DNA of 64,000 nucleotides from assembly GCA_002049455.2 (NCBI GenBank), contig KV918831.1:186001-250000 (forward strand), written 5' to 3'. The position numbers and the translations under genes were made by a program. Under the pieces are notes generated by a model. It saw only the letters and a list, made by a program, of their open reading frames with translations. It made no database searches and was not told the DNA's origin. Shown in pieces: positions 21,575 to 32,143 of the stretch (position 1 is the first letter of the stretch; each line of letters starts with the position of its first letter). This DNA is from Porphyra umbilicalis. Taxonomy: Eukaryota; Rhodophyta; Bangiophyceae; Bangiales; Bangiaceae.

Positions 21575-23334
21575 GCACCTCCGCCGCGCCGGCTGCAGTG
21601 GGCATTGCCGCCGCCACCCGCGCCCGGTCGAGGAGCTCTGTGGCGGCGCAAAGTTGTTTGCGCTGCCGCAGTCGCCGCCGCATCCTGAGTCGCCGCCGCC
21701 GACGCCTCGCCACGGCAGTTTGTGCCGCACGGCGGCGGCGACGAGGGCCGCGGCCGAGCAGCGGCGACTTTTTCAGGTGCGACAAGGTCTCCGCGACGAC
21801 AGCGTCGTCGGCGGCGGTGCGCAACAGTTCCAAGCGGGGCGGACGTCGGGGTGGGAGGCGGTGGTGGACCGCAGGCGACGGTCGGCTTCGGAGGTGGCCG
21901 ACACAGCAAGCACTCAGATGGCACCCAACACGTCCTGACGCTTAACAGCATCAATAGCTGACCAATCAGATCGCGTAGCACAACGAAGCGGACCGGGCAT
22001 GGCTACTTATGTTGTCTGGAGACAACCCTCCTTTCCGGGCGCTTGAGGACCCCAAACAATCCGTGTGCTCGGGGCCGGGAACCCCGCTGCCTGGTGCTGT
22101 GGGCCACCTTCTCCCCAGGCCCTGTTTCGAGGGGTGACGACCCCCAGACGAAAGCGACTTTCGTTGGGTTGTCATTGATGTGACGAAAGACAAACGCTTT
22201 TGAATTGAACGACCGCGTTTCGCAACGATTACCTCCGTTCTGCCTTCGTTCGGTGGACCACACTTTCTGACGATCGACCGCCGGCGTGACGGTGACAGAG
22301 CGGGGTGGGGCGCGCAACGCCGGGAATTCACCTCAAGCGTACCTTCGAGTGGGTGAAATCACCGGGTAGCGTACTTCCTTGTGTGCTGCGAAAGTCAAGC
22401 GTTCGGATATTTACCCGACAAAAGTACGCACGAATACGCTTAAGGAAAAGTACGCTCGAAGACCCCTGACCGAGTCCAATCTAGGGACGTCCAATCTCAA
22501 TATCTTTTGTGAAGCGGGCTTGGCTTGGACGCGTGCACTTCCACTTTACAGAGCATGCAGGCGTCACGCGGCGAGATGATCTCCATAATTGGTAGCGACA
22601 GCACCCTCCCTTTCCAATGCTGCTGGGCCACCCCCCCCCCTGTCAGGGTGCGCTCGAGAGCCACACCCTGACGACGCTTGCGCCTGCCTGATCCGCGGAC
22701 CCCCTCCAACACACCCAAAAACGCCGACTGTCACGCGCGTGCCCCCCCACCGGCGCGCTTGGCCGCCACAGTAGCGCGTGCCGGCGGGCCGGTCGGCGGG
22801 GGGTCCGCCGCCCGGCCGTGGCGCGCTCGCCGTCTGTGGCGGCGGCGGCCACTGCCACTGCCTCCACCCGCGCGCGCGCGCGCGCGCCGGCCACGGTGGG
22901 AGGAGGAGGGGTGCGAGCGGACCCCAGCCAAAAGGGAGTTTTGTGCCCCGTGCCGACGTGACGCCAACCCCAGGTGGGTCCCGTTGTTGGTTGCGGCACC
23001 CGCCCGGCCGCCCCCTTGGCCACCAGCGGCTCCGCATGCGACGTCGACGTCGCGTCGGGGCGTGTGTCCCCTTGGGCGCCCGAAGTATCCAGTGGCCACG
23101 CTCTTCCTCCCACTTCCCGTCTCCGCCGGCGCTTCACGTGGCGGTACCACCGGGTGGCGACCGCCGCCGCAGCGTCTCACAGCGGCTGTCAAGCCGTGTC
23201 TCGCTCGCCACGCTCCACGCCGTCCCGCTCCCACTAGTGGGGTCGAACAGCGCGGTAGAGCCATCGCATACATTCCGGTTGCATCCCCTTGCTTTTCTCT
23301 CCGCTTCATCCCCCCGCCCCCCCTCCTTCCCCTC
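21575..23334. other. Intergenic, no supported gene
   Basis: This stretch contains a perfect 16-base palindrome (GTTGTCTGGAGACAAC, 22013-22028). A segment at 22330-22480 has repeated TACGCTY motifs related to sequence at 42170-42270. Open frames are GC-driven. Confidence 0.4.
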
Positions 23335-25086
23335 ATGGTTAAGTGCATCTGCGTTGCGGCCGGCTGCCGCTGCCGGTCGCACGCCCTCCCGGTGCTGCCC
23401 ACGTCGTCTGGGCGGCGCCCCCCCCCAGGGGCGGCCAACCCTTCCCACGTGTGCCCGAACGCGGCCTTTTTCCACGTCCCTGTCCCCGCTGCGGAGCGTG
23501 CGGCCTGGTGCGATGCGCTCAATGTGCCGCCGGCGCGGCGCGGCGTGCTCGACATCCGCGTGTGTGGGTGCCATTTTGGCGACTCGGCGTTGACAGTCAG
23601 CGGGCGGGGTGTGCCGCGCAAGCGGTTGGTGCGCGGCGCTCGCCCGCTGTTGGTGTTGCCGCCGGGGGAGAAGGCGGCGATGGTCGCCGCCGCCGCCGCG
23701 GAAAAGCGAGAAGTAGAGGAGAAGGTGGAGGCTGGGAGTGCAAGGGTTGTGCGGGGAGGCGGGGCCGAAGGCGACGAAAACGCGTGGGCGGGTAAGATCG
23801 AGGCGGCTGCAGGCGGAAGAGGCGCCGCTATTGGACCCGCGGATGGCGCAGCGGGGTACCCTCAGGGTGGAAAGGCGGATGTGGGAGTGGCCGCCGCCAT
23901 GTCCGTCATGGGCGGGTCGGGTCAGGGGGGTGGGCCGTCGGCCCTTCCACCCCTGAGCCCAACCTCGTCGCTGGCCATAGGAACTGGCGGTGGAAGCGCT
24001 GGCGGCGGTGGCGGCGGTGGCGGTGGCAGCGGCAGCGGCAGCGGTCACGTCGGCGTCGGCGCTGGTCCCAGCCACCCCGCTGCGTATGTGCCCCCGGTCG
24101 GGTTGACGCACGTGGCGAAGCGGCCGCGCCTGCCGCAGCCTGGAGACCCTCGGGGTTACGGCGGCCACGGGGGCGTGAGTTTCATGGAACCCAACGGCTC
24201 GGTTTTGGGGGGGAGCACCGTCCCCACTGGGTCGAGCGGTGGCGGCCGCGGCGGTGGTGGCGGCGGTGGTGGCGGCGGTGGTGGCGGCGGTGGTGGCGGC
24301 GGTGGTGGCGGCGGTGGTGGCGGCGGCGGCGTTGGCGGTGGTGGCGGCCAGCGGCAGCTGATGCCAGGCAGTGCGCAAGCACATGCACAAGCACGCGCGT
24401 TTGCGCATGCACACGCACACGCACACGCGCATGTGCACGCGCACGGCCGCGGGTACAATAATGTCCACGACCACGCGCACGCGCCTGGCGGGGCCGACCT
24501 GGCGCCCCGGAGCTACACTCCCTCCATGGCCGCCGCGGGCGGCATCGACGTCCTTCACGGCCACGGTCACAACCACGACCACGCACCTGCCCTGCCGCCC
24601 TACACGGCGCACCCGCACGGCGCCCACCGGTTAGCGGCGGGGCCACCCGGACACGGACACGGACACAGGCGCGGGCACGTGCCCGCCCAGCCAGGTCCAT
24701 CGCCGGGCACAGCCGCCTCGTCGGCTGCGGTCGAGGCCGCCGAAGCGGGCTTGTCAAACGCCCTGGCCAAATTGTCAGCCCACTCGCGGGTCATGGAGCA
24801 AGTCAAGGCAGCGGCGGCCAAGGCGGCGGCGGCGGTTTCCACGTGCAAGGGCGTCGTTGAGACGTCGGCGGCTGGGGTGATTGCCGCGCGGGCGGTGTTA
24901 GAAGCCGCGAAAACCGCGCACGCGGGGGGGGGGGTGCGCGGCGAGGCGGGTCAGGGGGCGGTTGACGGCGCGCGGTGTGACGACGTGCGGCGGGGGTGGA
25001 TGGGTGTACGCCTTTCCATGCGACTACCTTTTTGGTTTCTTCCCGTCGTGCTGTGGTCCATCCACTGCTGCGCGGTCGGCCGGTGA
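23335..25086 (+). CDS. THAP-type zinc-finger protein with poly-Gly and His/Ala repeats
   Basis: The start is the ATG at 23335, because the first residues (MVKCICVAAGC) form the opening of a THAP finger; the frame stays open further upstream but is uninformative. The C2CH ligands are C6 (or C4), C11, C77 and H80 (VCGCHF), with the invariant Trp at W58 (AAWCDAL) and aromatic FFH at 45-47. That matches the ~85-residue THAP domain, a sequence-specific DNA binder also found in P-element-type transposases. The usual AVPTIF box is not obvious; RGVPRKRL is the nearest candidate. The rest of the 583 residues is low complexity: a Gly run (about 300-340), alternating His-Ala dipeptides (about 345-370), then an Ala-rich helical segment near 465-530. 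No transposase core is present, so this is more likely a transcriptional regulator. The extreme C-terminus may be read-through of an intron. Confidence 0.7.
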   Translation: MVKCICVAAGCRCRSHALPVLPTSSGRRPPPGAANPSHVCPNAAFFHVPVPAAERAAWCDALNVPPARRGVLDIRVCGCHFGDSALTVSGRGVPRKRLVRGARPLLVLPPGEKAAMVAAAAAEKREVEEKVEAGSARVVRGGGAEGDENAWAGKIEAAAGGRGAAIGPADGAAGYPQGGKADVGVAAAMSVMGGSGQGGGPSALPPLSPTSSLAIGTGGGSAGGGGGGGGGSGSGSGHVGVGAGPSHPAAYVPPVGLTHVAKRPRLPQPGDPRGYGGHGGVSFMEPNGSVLGGSTVPTGSSGGGRGGGGGGGGGGGGGGGGGGGGGGGGGGGVGGGGGQRQLMPGSAQAHAQARAFAHAHAHAHAHVHAHGRGYNNVHDHAHAPGGADLAPRSYTPSMAAAGGIDVLHGHGHNHDHAPALPPYTAHPHGAHRLAAGPPGHGHGHRRGHVPAQPGPSPGTAASSAAVEAAEAGLSNALAKLSAHSRVMEQVKAAAAKAAAAVSTCKGVVETSAAGVIAARAVLEAAKTAHAGGGVRGEAGQGAVDGARCDDVRRGWMGVRLSMRLPFWFLPVVLWSIHCCAVGR

Positions 25087-25748
25087 CCGGCACCGTTCCA
25101 AGGTGTGCTTGGGTGCGGCCTCGAACCTGTTCCGTTCGCGGCGACCCCCGCGTGGTGGTTACGTCAGGGCGGCGCCCGCCGAGCCCCGCCCAGACATAGC
25201 AAATCCATGGCCTGGAGAAAAAGGACCCCTGAGGTGCTCTGCCGTAGCAAGTGCTGCACGAGGCGCTGCGAGGTTGGGCGAGGTGAGGTGGTGCAGCATG
25301 CGCGCGACCGCGCAGCCTAAACGCTTTAGCGCGCCCTCTCCTCTGTACTGGCAGTTGCCTCGTCTCGGGATAGCGGCCTTCTGGGATGTCCAGCTGGGAG
25401 GTCGTCTCGAAGGCTGCCAAGCTTTGTGGCGGAACTGAAGCGAGTACCGGGAGTACGACACGGTAGGACCCGCAACTGTTGCTACCCTTCACTTGGCAGC
25501 CGGCGCTGAGCACACGCCTGCCCGCCACCCCCTGCCGTTTTCCCATGTCCTTCCTGAGTTCCGACCCACAGAGGTGAAGAAGAAGGAAATAACAGGGAGT
25601 AAGAACACAAGATGGAAAACGCCCCCCCCCCTCAGGTGGATGGTCCAAAAAGTAAGTACCGGCCGAACCCCTCGGCCGACCCACACGGCCACAGCCCACA
25701 GCCCTACCCCCTCCGCGTACGCGTCCCGCCACTCAAAAAAAAAGACGG
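25087..25748. other. Intergenic between convergent genes
   Basis: A short gap separates the THAP gene (plus) and the PP2C-like gene (minus), which converge. No RNA gene or further coding sequence was recognised. Confidence 0.4.
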
Positions 25749-27389
25749 TCACCACCGCGAGTGTAGCACGGCCACGGTAGCATCGTCTACCTGCCCGCCC
25801 GCCCCCCACACGAGACGACCAATGCCCTCGGCGGCCGCGCGAACGCCGTCGCCAGAGCGGCCCTTCCCTCCCCGCCCCTTCGTCGCGGCGGTCGCGACGA
25901 CGGCGCCGAGGCACCCCGTCACGTTGCCGCCCTCCACCCCTGCCCAGCCGCCCACGTCCGACGCGACGACGAGGACGCGGACGCCACCACCCGCCGAGCC
26001 AGCCACGCGTCCCACGGGTACGGCTGTCACGTCGGGCAGTTGGGTGACACCCCCCGCCCGCAGGGCCGACGCGCCGAGCAGACGGGAAACGTTGATGGCG
26101 CCGCCGCCGCGGTCCGCCAACACGTGGCCACGGCGGATGCGCCCGCCCGCTGTCACAATCCGCGTACGTTCGCCGGGGCACTCGGGCGTGTGTGACGCAC
26201 TGACCGTGTGCACCGTGTGCGGGGTGCCGGCTGACGAAGACGCCCCTGGCGGTGTGGCGAGGAAGCAGGTGATGGCGCCAACGTTACCTACAGTCACGTG
26301 ACCGCCGCGGACGATGGCGAGGGTGGCCGCCGCGCCCGATGCGGCCGAGCCCGGCAGCCCGTCGACGGCCAGCGAGGCGTCAACAAATGCAGAGTGGACG
26401 GCAGCCGACACGGATGCCGCAGACGTCGTCGGGGGGAAGGGGCGGGGAAGCGGCCCGTCGGCCCGCGACCGCGGCGATTCGCCCACCTGGGGGGCCTGCG
26501 TCGATACGCCTCCGCTGCCGCCGCCGTCGCTGTCCGTGCCCCCTTTGGGAGGCAACCGCAAGTGCCGCTGCACGGCCGCGATAAGCACCGCCGCAGCGCT
26601 CGCCGCTGCCGCCGCCCCCGTCGGCCCATAGCCGCGCGTGACGACCACCGCCGCAAAATCTTCCGCCGGTCGGAGGACCACCGCGTGGCGATCGAGGGAG
26701 CCGAGACCCCGCAGCGAGTGGAGGAGGCCCGCCCGCACTGCGACACCCGCGGCTTGTTGCCGCGGCAGCGTGCCAGCGGGGATGCCGGCCACCCCACCGG
26801 CGGCGGTGGGTGCTGCCGGTGGCCGGTTGAGCCGCAACTCTCCGCTGCTCGATGGGCTGCTGCCGCCGGCAGAGGGCGCGACTTTGCCGGCCCCACCGCC
26901 CGACAGCGATGCCAACGACGCGAGCGACGGGAGGGAGGCAAAGGTACGCGACGTCGGCGGACGCCGCCGCCGCGCCACCGCCACCGACGTGCGGGCAGTC
27001 TCGGGGAGGGGTACGGTGCCCGGAGCGCCGCCCGTCGCGCCCACACCCGCACTCCCACTGCCGCTGCCGGTAGCGGCCGTGGAGGCAGCTGACGACGACG
27101 ACGCTGCCGACGCAAAGGAGCTGCGGGGCCATGTGGAGGGCGCTCCATCGGGGCTACCCCGTGACCGCGCCGACGCTGGGATACCCGCGTCTAGCTCCTC
27201 CGTGCTGACACTGCTGCCACAGTCGCTGAGGCCGCTGCCCAACCCGTCATCCTCGCTAAGCCGCCGGCCGTGGGCGGGGCCCCGCGCCGAAGACGCCGCC
27301 ATGGGGCCGTCGACGACGGACCAACGCACCACCGTCATGACGCCGAGCGTGGCTTCATCGGCCACATCCATCCCCCCAGACGCGTCCAT
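25749..27389 (-). CDS. PP2C-fold (PPM family) protein, probably catalytically degenerate
   Basis: The conservative start is the ATG at 27389 (546 residues). The frame is open further upstream and 5' exons are likely. The C-terminal ~330 residues follow the PP2C order: a segment equivalent to the first core strand and helix (DFAAVVVTRGYGPTGAAAAA), then SGAAATLAIVRGGHVTVGNVG (family: SGsTAv..v....l.vaNvGDSR), HTPECPGERTRI (family: HkP....E..RI), then VLVVASDVGGWAGV (family: ilAsDGlWD), and finally VDDATVAVL (family: DNiTvivv). The DGHGG motif that supplies a metal-binding Asp is replaced by TRGYGPTG, and the GD after N is lost, so this is probably a pseudophosphatase or regulatory domain. The N-terminal ~200 residues are Ser/Pro/Ala-rich. 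Confidence 0.65.
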   Translation of the reverse strand: MDASGGMDVADEATLGVMTVVRWSVVDGPMAASSARGPAHGRRLSEDDGLGSGLSDCGSSVSTEELDAGIPASARSRGSPDGAPSTWPRSSFASAASSSSAASTAATGSGSGSAGVGATGGAPGTVPLPETARTSVAVARRRRPPTSRTFASLPSLASLASLSGGGAGKVAPSAGGSSPSSSGELRLNRPPAAPTAAGGVAGIPAGTLPRQQAAGVAVRAGLLHSLRGLGSLDRHAVVLRPAEDFAAVVVTRGYGPTGAAAAASAAAVLIAAVQRHLRLPPKGGTDSDGGGSGGVSTQAPQVGESPRSRADGPLPRPFPPTTSAASVSAAVHSAFVDASLAVDGLPGSAASGAAATLAIVRGGHVTVGNVGAITCFLATPPGASSSAGTPHTVHTVSASHTPECPGERTRIVTAGGRIRRGHVLADRGGGAINVSRLLGASALRAGGVTQLPDVTAVPVGRVAGSAGGGVRVLVVASDVGGWAGVEGGNVTGCLGAVVATAATKGRGGKGRSGDGVRAAAEGIGRLVWGAGGQVDDATVAVLHSRW

Positions 27390-28508
27390 ACACACCCGCA
27401 CAGGCGCTCCCTTCAGCCCCCCCACGCACCCGGCAGCAGCAGCGTCCGCGACCGGGACCAGTGCGATGCGCGTCGCGGTCGTGCTGTCACCAATGGAGCG
27501 GCAGCGGCAAGATGAGGCGCTGCCGTGGGCACCCCCCCCGCCCAAAAGCGATGGCGTGCGCACAGCCGGGACTGGCGGGTGCGATGAGCAACGACTCCCA
27601 GCGTGCCGACGCGTCGGCGTGCAGTGCGTATTGACCCCACCCCGACAATGGTGCCTCCGCACCACAAGCAGGCAGGGCGTGCAGCAGCAACGGAGGGGGG
27701 AGGCAGGCGCCCGCGCGGGTGCCACGTGTGCCGGGACGCTGCAGCGGCCCCACCACACGCCAGAGAGGAGACGTGCCGACGGCGCGCCGACGGCACGGGC
27801 GGGAAGAGGCAATGGGGGTGGCGGCACGCGTGCGCGTTCTAGCCCCCCGACGGCGCCCGGCACCAAGTGGAAGCGTCCTCCGCCGCAGACACGCGCGCGT
27901 CGCCCGCGCCCCGTCGCCTGGCGTCGGGGGCGGCCGACGGCTCACGTGGCGGCGGGCGCGCAGCGCCGCCGACAGCGCCACACGTACAGTACCCCCGGTG
28001 GCAGCGCGGCGCACGCGGCCGCGCGCCGCGCAAACGGGTCGTGGGCGCGGGGCGGCGGCGCGCGGAACGCGGCGCGGTCTCGATGCCAGCCAGCACCCCC
28101 GCCGTCGGTCGCGGTGCCACGGTGGCCGTGGCGGCCGACTGTGCCACTGTTGGTGGGCGCCCACCACGCCGAAACGCGCACGCGAGGCGCCGCAGCCGCA
28201 GCCACGGCAGCGCCGTCAATCGAGAAAATGGGCCCAGCGTCGAGCAACTTCAAGGGGTCGATGCGGACGCGATCCAGGCGAGGTCGAACTGGCCGAAACT
28301 GGGTCGCCGGCGTACACAGCGGGGATGAGAGGTCCAAATGGACTGCGCCAGCAAGGACCGGGACGTCCGACCGCCACGACGGGCCCCCGGTTTGCCGACA
28401 GCGGTGGCGGACACGCGGTCGTGGTGGCGCCGCGGCAGCGGTGGCGCTCGCGGCCTGCGCCACCGATCCTGACCGACCACCAAACTTGACAGCGGGCAGC
28501 GTCGCCAA
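27390..28508 (-). other. Probable 5' exon(s) of the PP2C-like gene
   Basis: Upstream of the PP2C frame on the minus strand, a frame beginning at ATG 28508 (MATLPAVKFGGRSGSV...) has protein-like segments (RVRIDPLKLLDAGPIFSIDG, VRVSAWWAPTNSGTV). A later segment in a different frame (WGQYALHADASARWESLLIA, around 27570-27640) also looks coding. A CAG acceptor lies just before the codons TTATRIALVPVADAAA. These pieces suggest two or three exons spliced into the downstream frame, but I cannot fix the joins. Confidence 0.35.
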
Positions 28509-29591
28509 ACGGGTCCGAACGGGGCACCAGCGTTGCAGGTTGTGTCGGTTTGGCGTTGTACGCTGTCCAGCACTCCTCTCCGCGCGGGGCCCTCGGCAAC
28601 TGATTCACTGCCGGTGGTCGAGCATTGTAGAGTTCATGGTTCCAGTACTGTACATTCAATTGATCCCATTGGGTCAAATTGTCCCTTTCCTAGAACGGGA
28701 CGGGCAAGTGCCGACTGTATTATGTTTTGGCCTCTGCTGCCGAGCCACAACAGCTCGCGCTTTTCACGCCGCGTGCTCTGCGCTGAGCCCGCCCTCGCCC
28801 GATGGATGCAGCGTTGCCGTCCCCGGGGATTCTCCGGGAACGGAGAACTGCCGCCACCCGTGGGGGATCGCGGCGCGCCCCGCCGTTCGAGCGCCTTGAG
28901 CGGCGCGTGGTGGGGGTACTGTACTGTACGTGCTTCTTCCATGCGCTACTGATGGTGCCAAATGGGTGCTCGCTCGGCGCGGGCGCAACGCACGGGCGTC
29001 TGGGCAGTGTGCGTATCGCCGTCGACGACGAGGATGGCGATTTCTGTCGGCCGTGTCCGATGGAGCGACGTGGTCGTGGCCACTCTGCCGGTGGCTCTCG
29101 TGCGGGGTGGCTGAGTTCGCGCCAGTCTCTGTTTTCTACCTTAGGTGGCTGCCGACTGCGGCGGTCGGTGGACCGCCGCCGCTGGGTGTGCGAGTGCCGC
29201 CCTCGGGGTTTACGCCTGATGCCCTGGCGTGAGTGTGTGCGGCGCTGACGTCGCTGGCGGCGGCGGCCTCGCCCGTCGTGCCCATCTAGCATGGCTACGC
29301 GGTAACACGCCGATATATGGGGAGCCGGCGTGTGTGCGTGTGGAGCGCCCAGACCGTCCTTGGCGTTACGTGTTGCGGGGAACTCGGCTTGTGACTGTTG
29401 GCCGCGGACGCGGGGTGGGTGTCGTTAATTGGGGTGGGCCTATAACGCGGGCTCGCCGACGGTTGGCGGGCAGTTCGGCGCTTGGACTCCACCGCCACCT
29501 GCGTCACGTGCCTTTTCGTGTGCCCTCTCTCCACCATTGTCGGACGATCGTGTTCCATACTGCTGTACGCCCGCTCTCCTAGGGCGACGCC
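28509..29591. other. Intergenic between divergent genes, no supported gene
   Basis: This stretch lies between the minus-strand PP2C-like locus and the plus-strand secreted-protein gene and should hold both promoters. No clear core promoter motif was recognised. Confidence 0.4.
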
Positions 29592-30323
29592 ATGAATCTT
29601 ACCGTCGCTCTTGCGGCGGCGTGCGTCGCGGGCGCGTTTGTGGCCTACCGCGCGAATGCGCAGGTGCCGGGTGTCACGCTGCCTCAAAGTGCCACGCTCG
29701 CGCTGGTCGAGGGCGTGGTGATGGCCACGCGCGGCACCGACCCAGACGCCCCGTCGTGTGAGCTGACGGTCATGGAGGGGGAAGTCCCGCACCCGCCCCT
29801 GCCGGCGACGGCGGAGCTGGTGAACGAGGGTGAGCTGCTCATGGCGTCGGCGATCATTGGCAAGGTGGCGTCGTGCGAGCTGGACCCGGCCTCCGAGCCG
29901 GCGCCGGCGCCTGACGCCACGGCCACGATCACGGTGACGGAGGGAGTGGTGACGGCGTCGTACGGTGCCGAGTCGGCTTGTGAGCTGGCGGTGATTATAG
30001 GCGAGCCGACGCCAAAGCAGCGCTCGTTTGAGCGCCTCGAGGTGAAGGAGGGCGTCGTCGTGGTGACGCAAGTCGTCTCAGACCGCTTCGCGTGTGAGAT
30101 GGGTGAGGCGGACCCTGCTCTGGCGCCGCCGACGCCATTTGTGCCACTGCCGGTGCTGCCGCCCCAGGTGGGACCTGGCGGGGCGGTTTTCGCGACTTGG
30201 GCCCGGCCGCCCTGTTTATCGGCACAAAGGCTGTGCTGTCAAGATTTTGCTGGTCACACAATGGACGACCCCTGCGTTCCCGTTCACGCCCCCAGAGCCG
30301 ACCCGGGTGCTGCGCGCTTTTGA
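29592..30323 (+). CDS. Secreted protein with four CEL-type internal repeats
   Basis: A 243-residue frame starts at ATG. Residues 1-23 (MNLTVALAAACVAGAFVAYR...) form a convincing signal peptide with cleavage near ANA-QV. Four diverged repeats of about 35-45 residues follow, each with the pattern [TL]xVxEGVVxAS...xCEL: VEGVVMATRG...SCEL, NEGELLMASA...SCEL, TEGVVTASYG...ACEL and KEGVVVVTQV...ACEM. The single conserved Cys per repeat suggests disulphide-linked or multimerising units. A good splice donor (CAG-GTGGGA, at 30177/30178) lies after the Pro-rich PLPVLPPQ, so the last ~45 residues, which read less like protein, may be intronic. I do not recognise the family. A cell-surface or extracellular role is inferred from the signal peptide. 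Confidence 0.65.
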   Translation: MNLTVALAAACVAGAFVAYRANAQVPGVTLPQSATLALVEGVVMATRGTDPDAPSCELTVMEGEVPHPPLPATAELVNEGELLMASAIIGKVASCELDPASEPAPAPDATATITVTEGVVTASYGAESACELAVIIGEPTPKQRSFERLEVKEGVVVVTQVVSDRFACEMGEADPALAPPTPFVPLPVLPPQVGPGGAVFATWARPPCLSAQRLCCQDFAGHTMDDPCVPVHAPRADPGAARF

Positions 30324-30484
30324 GTCACGCCCAAGCATACCCGAGACGCATGGTGCCACGCGGGGCGCCCGCACCAGCACCCCTGCAGCGCCACCGCAGT
30401 CCCTCGCTCCCAGAAAAGGGCCGCCGGCGATTGACGTGTAAAGCGAAAAAAAAAAATGGACACGCACTGCAACCGCCGAGCGCC

Positions 30485-32143
30485 TCAAACCGCGCCGCCA
30501 ATGCTATACGTGGAGCTCGACCCAGAGAGCGGCGTGCCGACGGCGTTGAAGCTCGCGCTGCTGGCGCCGCTGCGGCCGCTCTGCTTGAGGAGGAACACGG
30601 CTTGCTCCTTGTCCTCAATGGCGGTCGCCAGCTGCACCTTGATGACCTTGAGCTGCTCGACGACCTTTAGGAACTCGGGCTCCCGCCCGAGCTTCTGCGT
30701 CAGGTCTTGGATCTCCGACACCAGCGCCGCGTTCTTCTGGTTGAGCCGCTCAATAGCCGACGCGCTCGACGCGTCCTCATCGTCTGCGCAGCGCTCCTCA
30801 ATCTCCTCAAGCAAGCCCGCGTTCTCGAGCGTGAGCGTGTGCACCTCCCGTTGCAGGGCCTTGATGGTGTCTTTTTGCTTCTTGGCCTCGGCCGCGGCCT
30901 TGGACCCGGTTACCTCTGACGTGGTCGCCGCCTCCAGCTCGGCTTGGAGCGCGTCCATCTCCGTGTTGGCGTCCTTGAGGTCAATCTGCAGCCGCCCATT
31001 GGCCTTTTCGAGCGTCGTGATGCGCTTGCGGAGCTCTGCCACCAGCGGCGCCGAGTCCTTCTCGGCGTGTGCCCGCACATTGTCCGAGGAGGCGACCGCA
31101 GAAGTGCCCGAGCCGCCGTCGGCCATCGCTCCCGCCGCCGCCGCCGCTGACGCCGCCGCTGCTGCACTCTTCTTCGACTTTTTCTCAATGCCGGCGATGC
31201 TTCCGCTCCTCTCGGATTTCTTGGCTATCTTGGAGAGGATCCGCTTGGACGACGACTTGGTCGGGCCCTCGCCCTTGTCGCTGGCGGCCTCTTTGGCGGC
31301 CTCCTTGGCCTCCTTGGCGGCCGCCTTGGACGACTCCTTGGCCGCCTTGGCCGCCTTCTTCTTGTCCTTCCGCTCCTCCTTTTTAGACGACGGCGATTCT
31401 GCAGACGCAGAGGCACTAAGGGAGGACAAGGACGGCGACGCGGCGCCACTGGCGGAGCCGGTAGGGGATGGCGGGACGGCGGTGCCCTTGCCGGCGGCCG
31501 CACGGGCCGTCTCCTCCAAGTCGTTGAGGTCGTCCAAGTCGCCGTCGTCAAAGATGGAATCGTCATCACCAATGGAGCTGTCCACGTCGTTGAGCCCCCC
31601 AGAGCCCGTGGTCATGGCCGACATCTTGGAGCTCGCCCCGTCGCCGCCGCCCTTGCCCTTCCCCGAGGAGAGGAGGGTGGCCTCCACCTTGGACGCCATG
31701 GTCATCCCGTTGGACAGCTTCACGTCAGCAAACATCGCGCCTGACGTGCCCTGCACGTAGTCGGCGAGGTTGAGGTGCACTTTGGCCAGCGTCTTGCCGT
31801 CCGCGTCGTTTTTCTTGAGCGCAAACTTGGCCTTCTTCTCATCAAACTTGGGGCCGTCCCCGCCGCCGTCGGCGCGGCGAAAGAGGGTCACCTGCAGCGC
31901 CATATTCTCCCGAAAGACCGCCTTGCCGTCCTTGGCCATCACCGCCTTGGTCACCAGCGTCGTGTCCCGCCGCTCATACACGACGCACACCCCATCGTCA
32001 CAGCTGACGCCGTCGACGTACTGGACGAAAAAATCGATGCGGAACTTGGAGGGGGTGCTCCCAATGTGGGCGATGGAGCCCTTGCCGGCGCCGAGCTTGG
32101 AGGAACTCCGCTTGATGACGCCCTTGATGGACGCGGAGGGCAT
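30485..32143 (-). CDS. EEIG1/EHBP1-type NT-C2 domain protein with C-terminal coiled coil
   Basis: 552 residues from the ATG at 32143 (MPSASIKGVIKR) to TGA. The frame continues upstream without a better start. Residues ~30-160 match the N-terminal C2 (NT-C2) domain: KFRIDFFVQYVDGV, RRDTTLVTKAVMAKDGKAVF, NMALQVTLFRR, KVHLNLADYVQ. These give the expected beta-sandwich with the conserved NLA(D/E)Y segment near the end. NT-C2 domains bind membranes or cytoskeletal and endosomal partners. A disordered Ser/Asp and Lys/Ala-rich middle follows (including an EERKDKKKAAKAAKESSKAA-type charged stretch). The last ~160 residues are a strong coiled coil (LRKRITTLEKANGRLQIDLK..., LNQKNAALVSEIQDLTQKLG). The layout (NT-C2, linker, coiled coil) fits plant PMI/EEIG1-type adaptors acting in membrane or organelle positioning. 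It is on the same strand as the TIR-kinase gene. Confidence 0.85.
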   Translation of the reverse strand: MPSASIKGVIKRSSSKLGAGKGSIAHIGSTPSKFRIDFFVQYVDGVSCDDGVCVVYERRDTTLVTKAVMAKDGKAVFRENMALQVTLFRRADGGGDGPKFDEKKAKFALKKNDADGKTLAKVHLNLADYVQGTSGAMFADVKLSNGMTMASKVEATLLSSGKGKGGGDGASSKMSAMTTGSGGLNDVDSSIGDDDSIFDDGDLDDLNDLEETARAAAGKGTAVPPSPTGSASGAASPSLSSLSASASAESPSSKKEERKDKKKAAKAAKESSKAAAKEAKEAAKEAASDKGEGPTKSSSKRILSKIAKKSERSGSIAGIEKKSKKSAAAAASAAAAAGAMADGGSGTSAVASSDNVRAHAEKDSAPLVAELRKRITTLEKANGRLQIDLKDANTEMDALQAELEAATTSEVTGSKAAAEAKKQKDTIKALQREVHTLTLENAGLLEEIEERCADDEDASSASAIERLNQKNAALVSEIQDLTQKLGREPEFLKVVEQLKVIKVQLATAIEDKEQAVFLLKQSGRSGASSASFNAVGTPLSGSSSTYSIGGAV

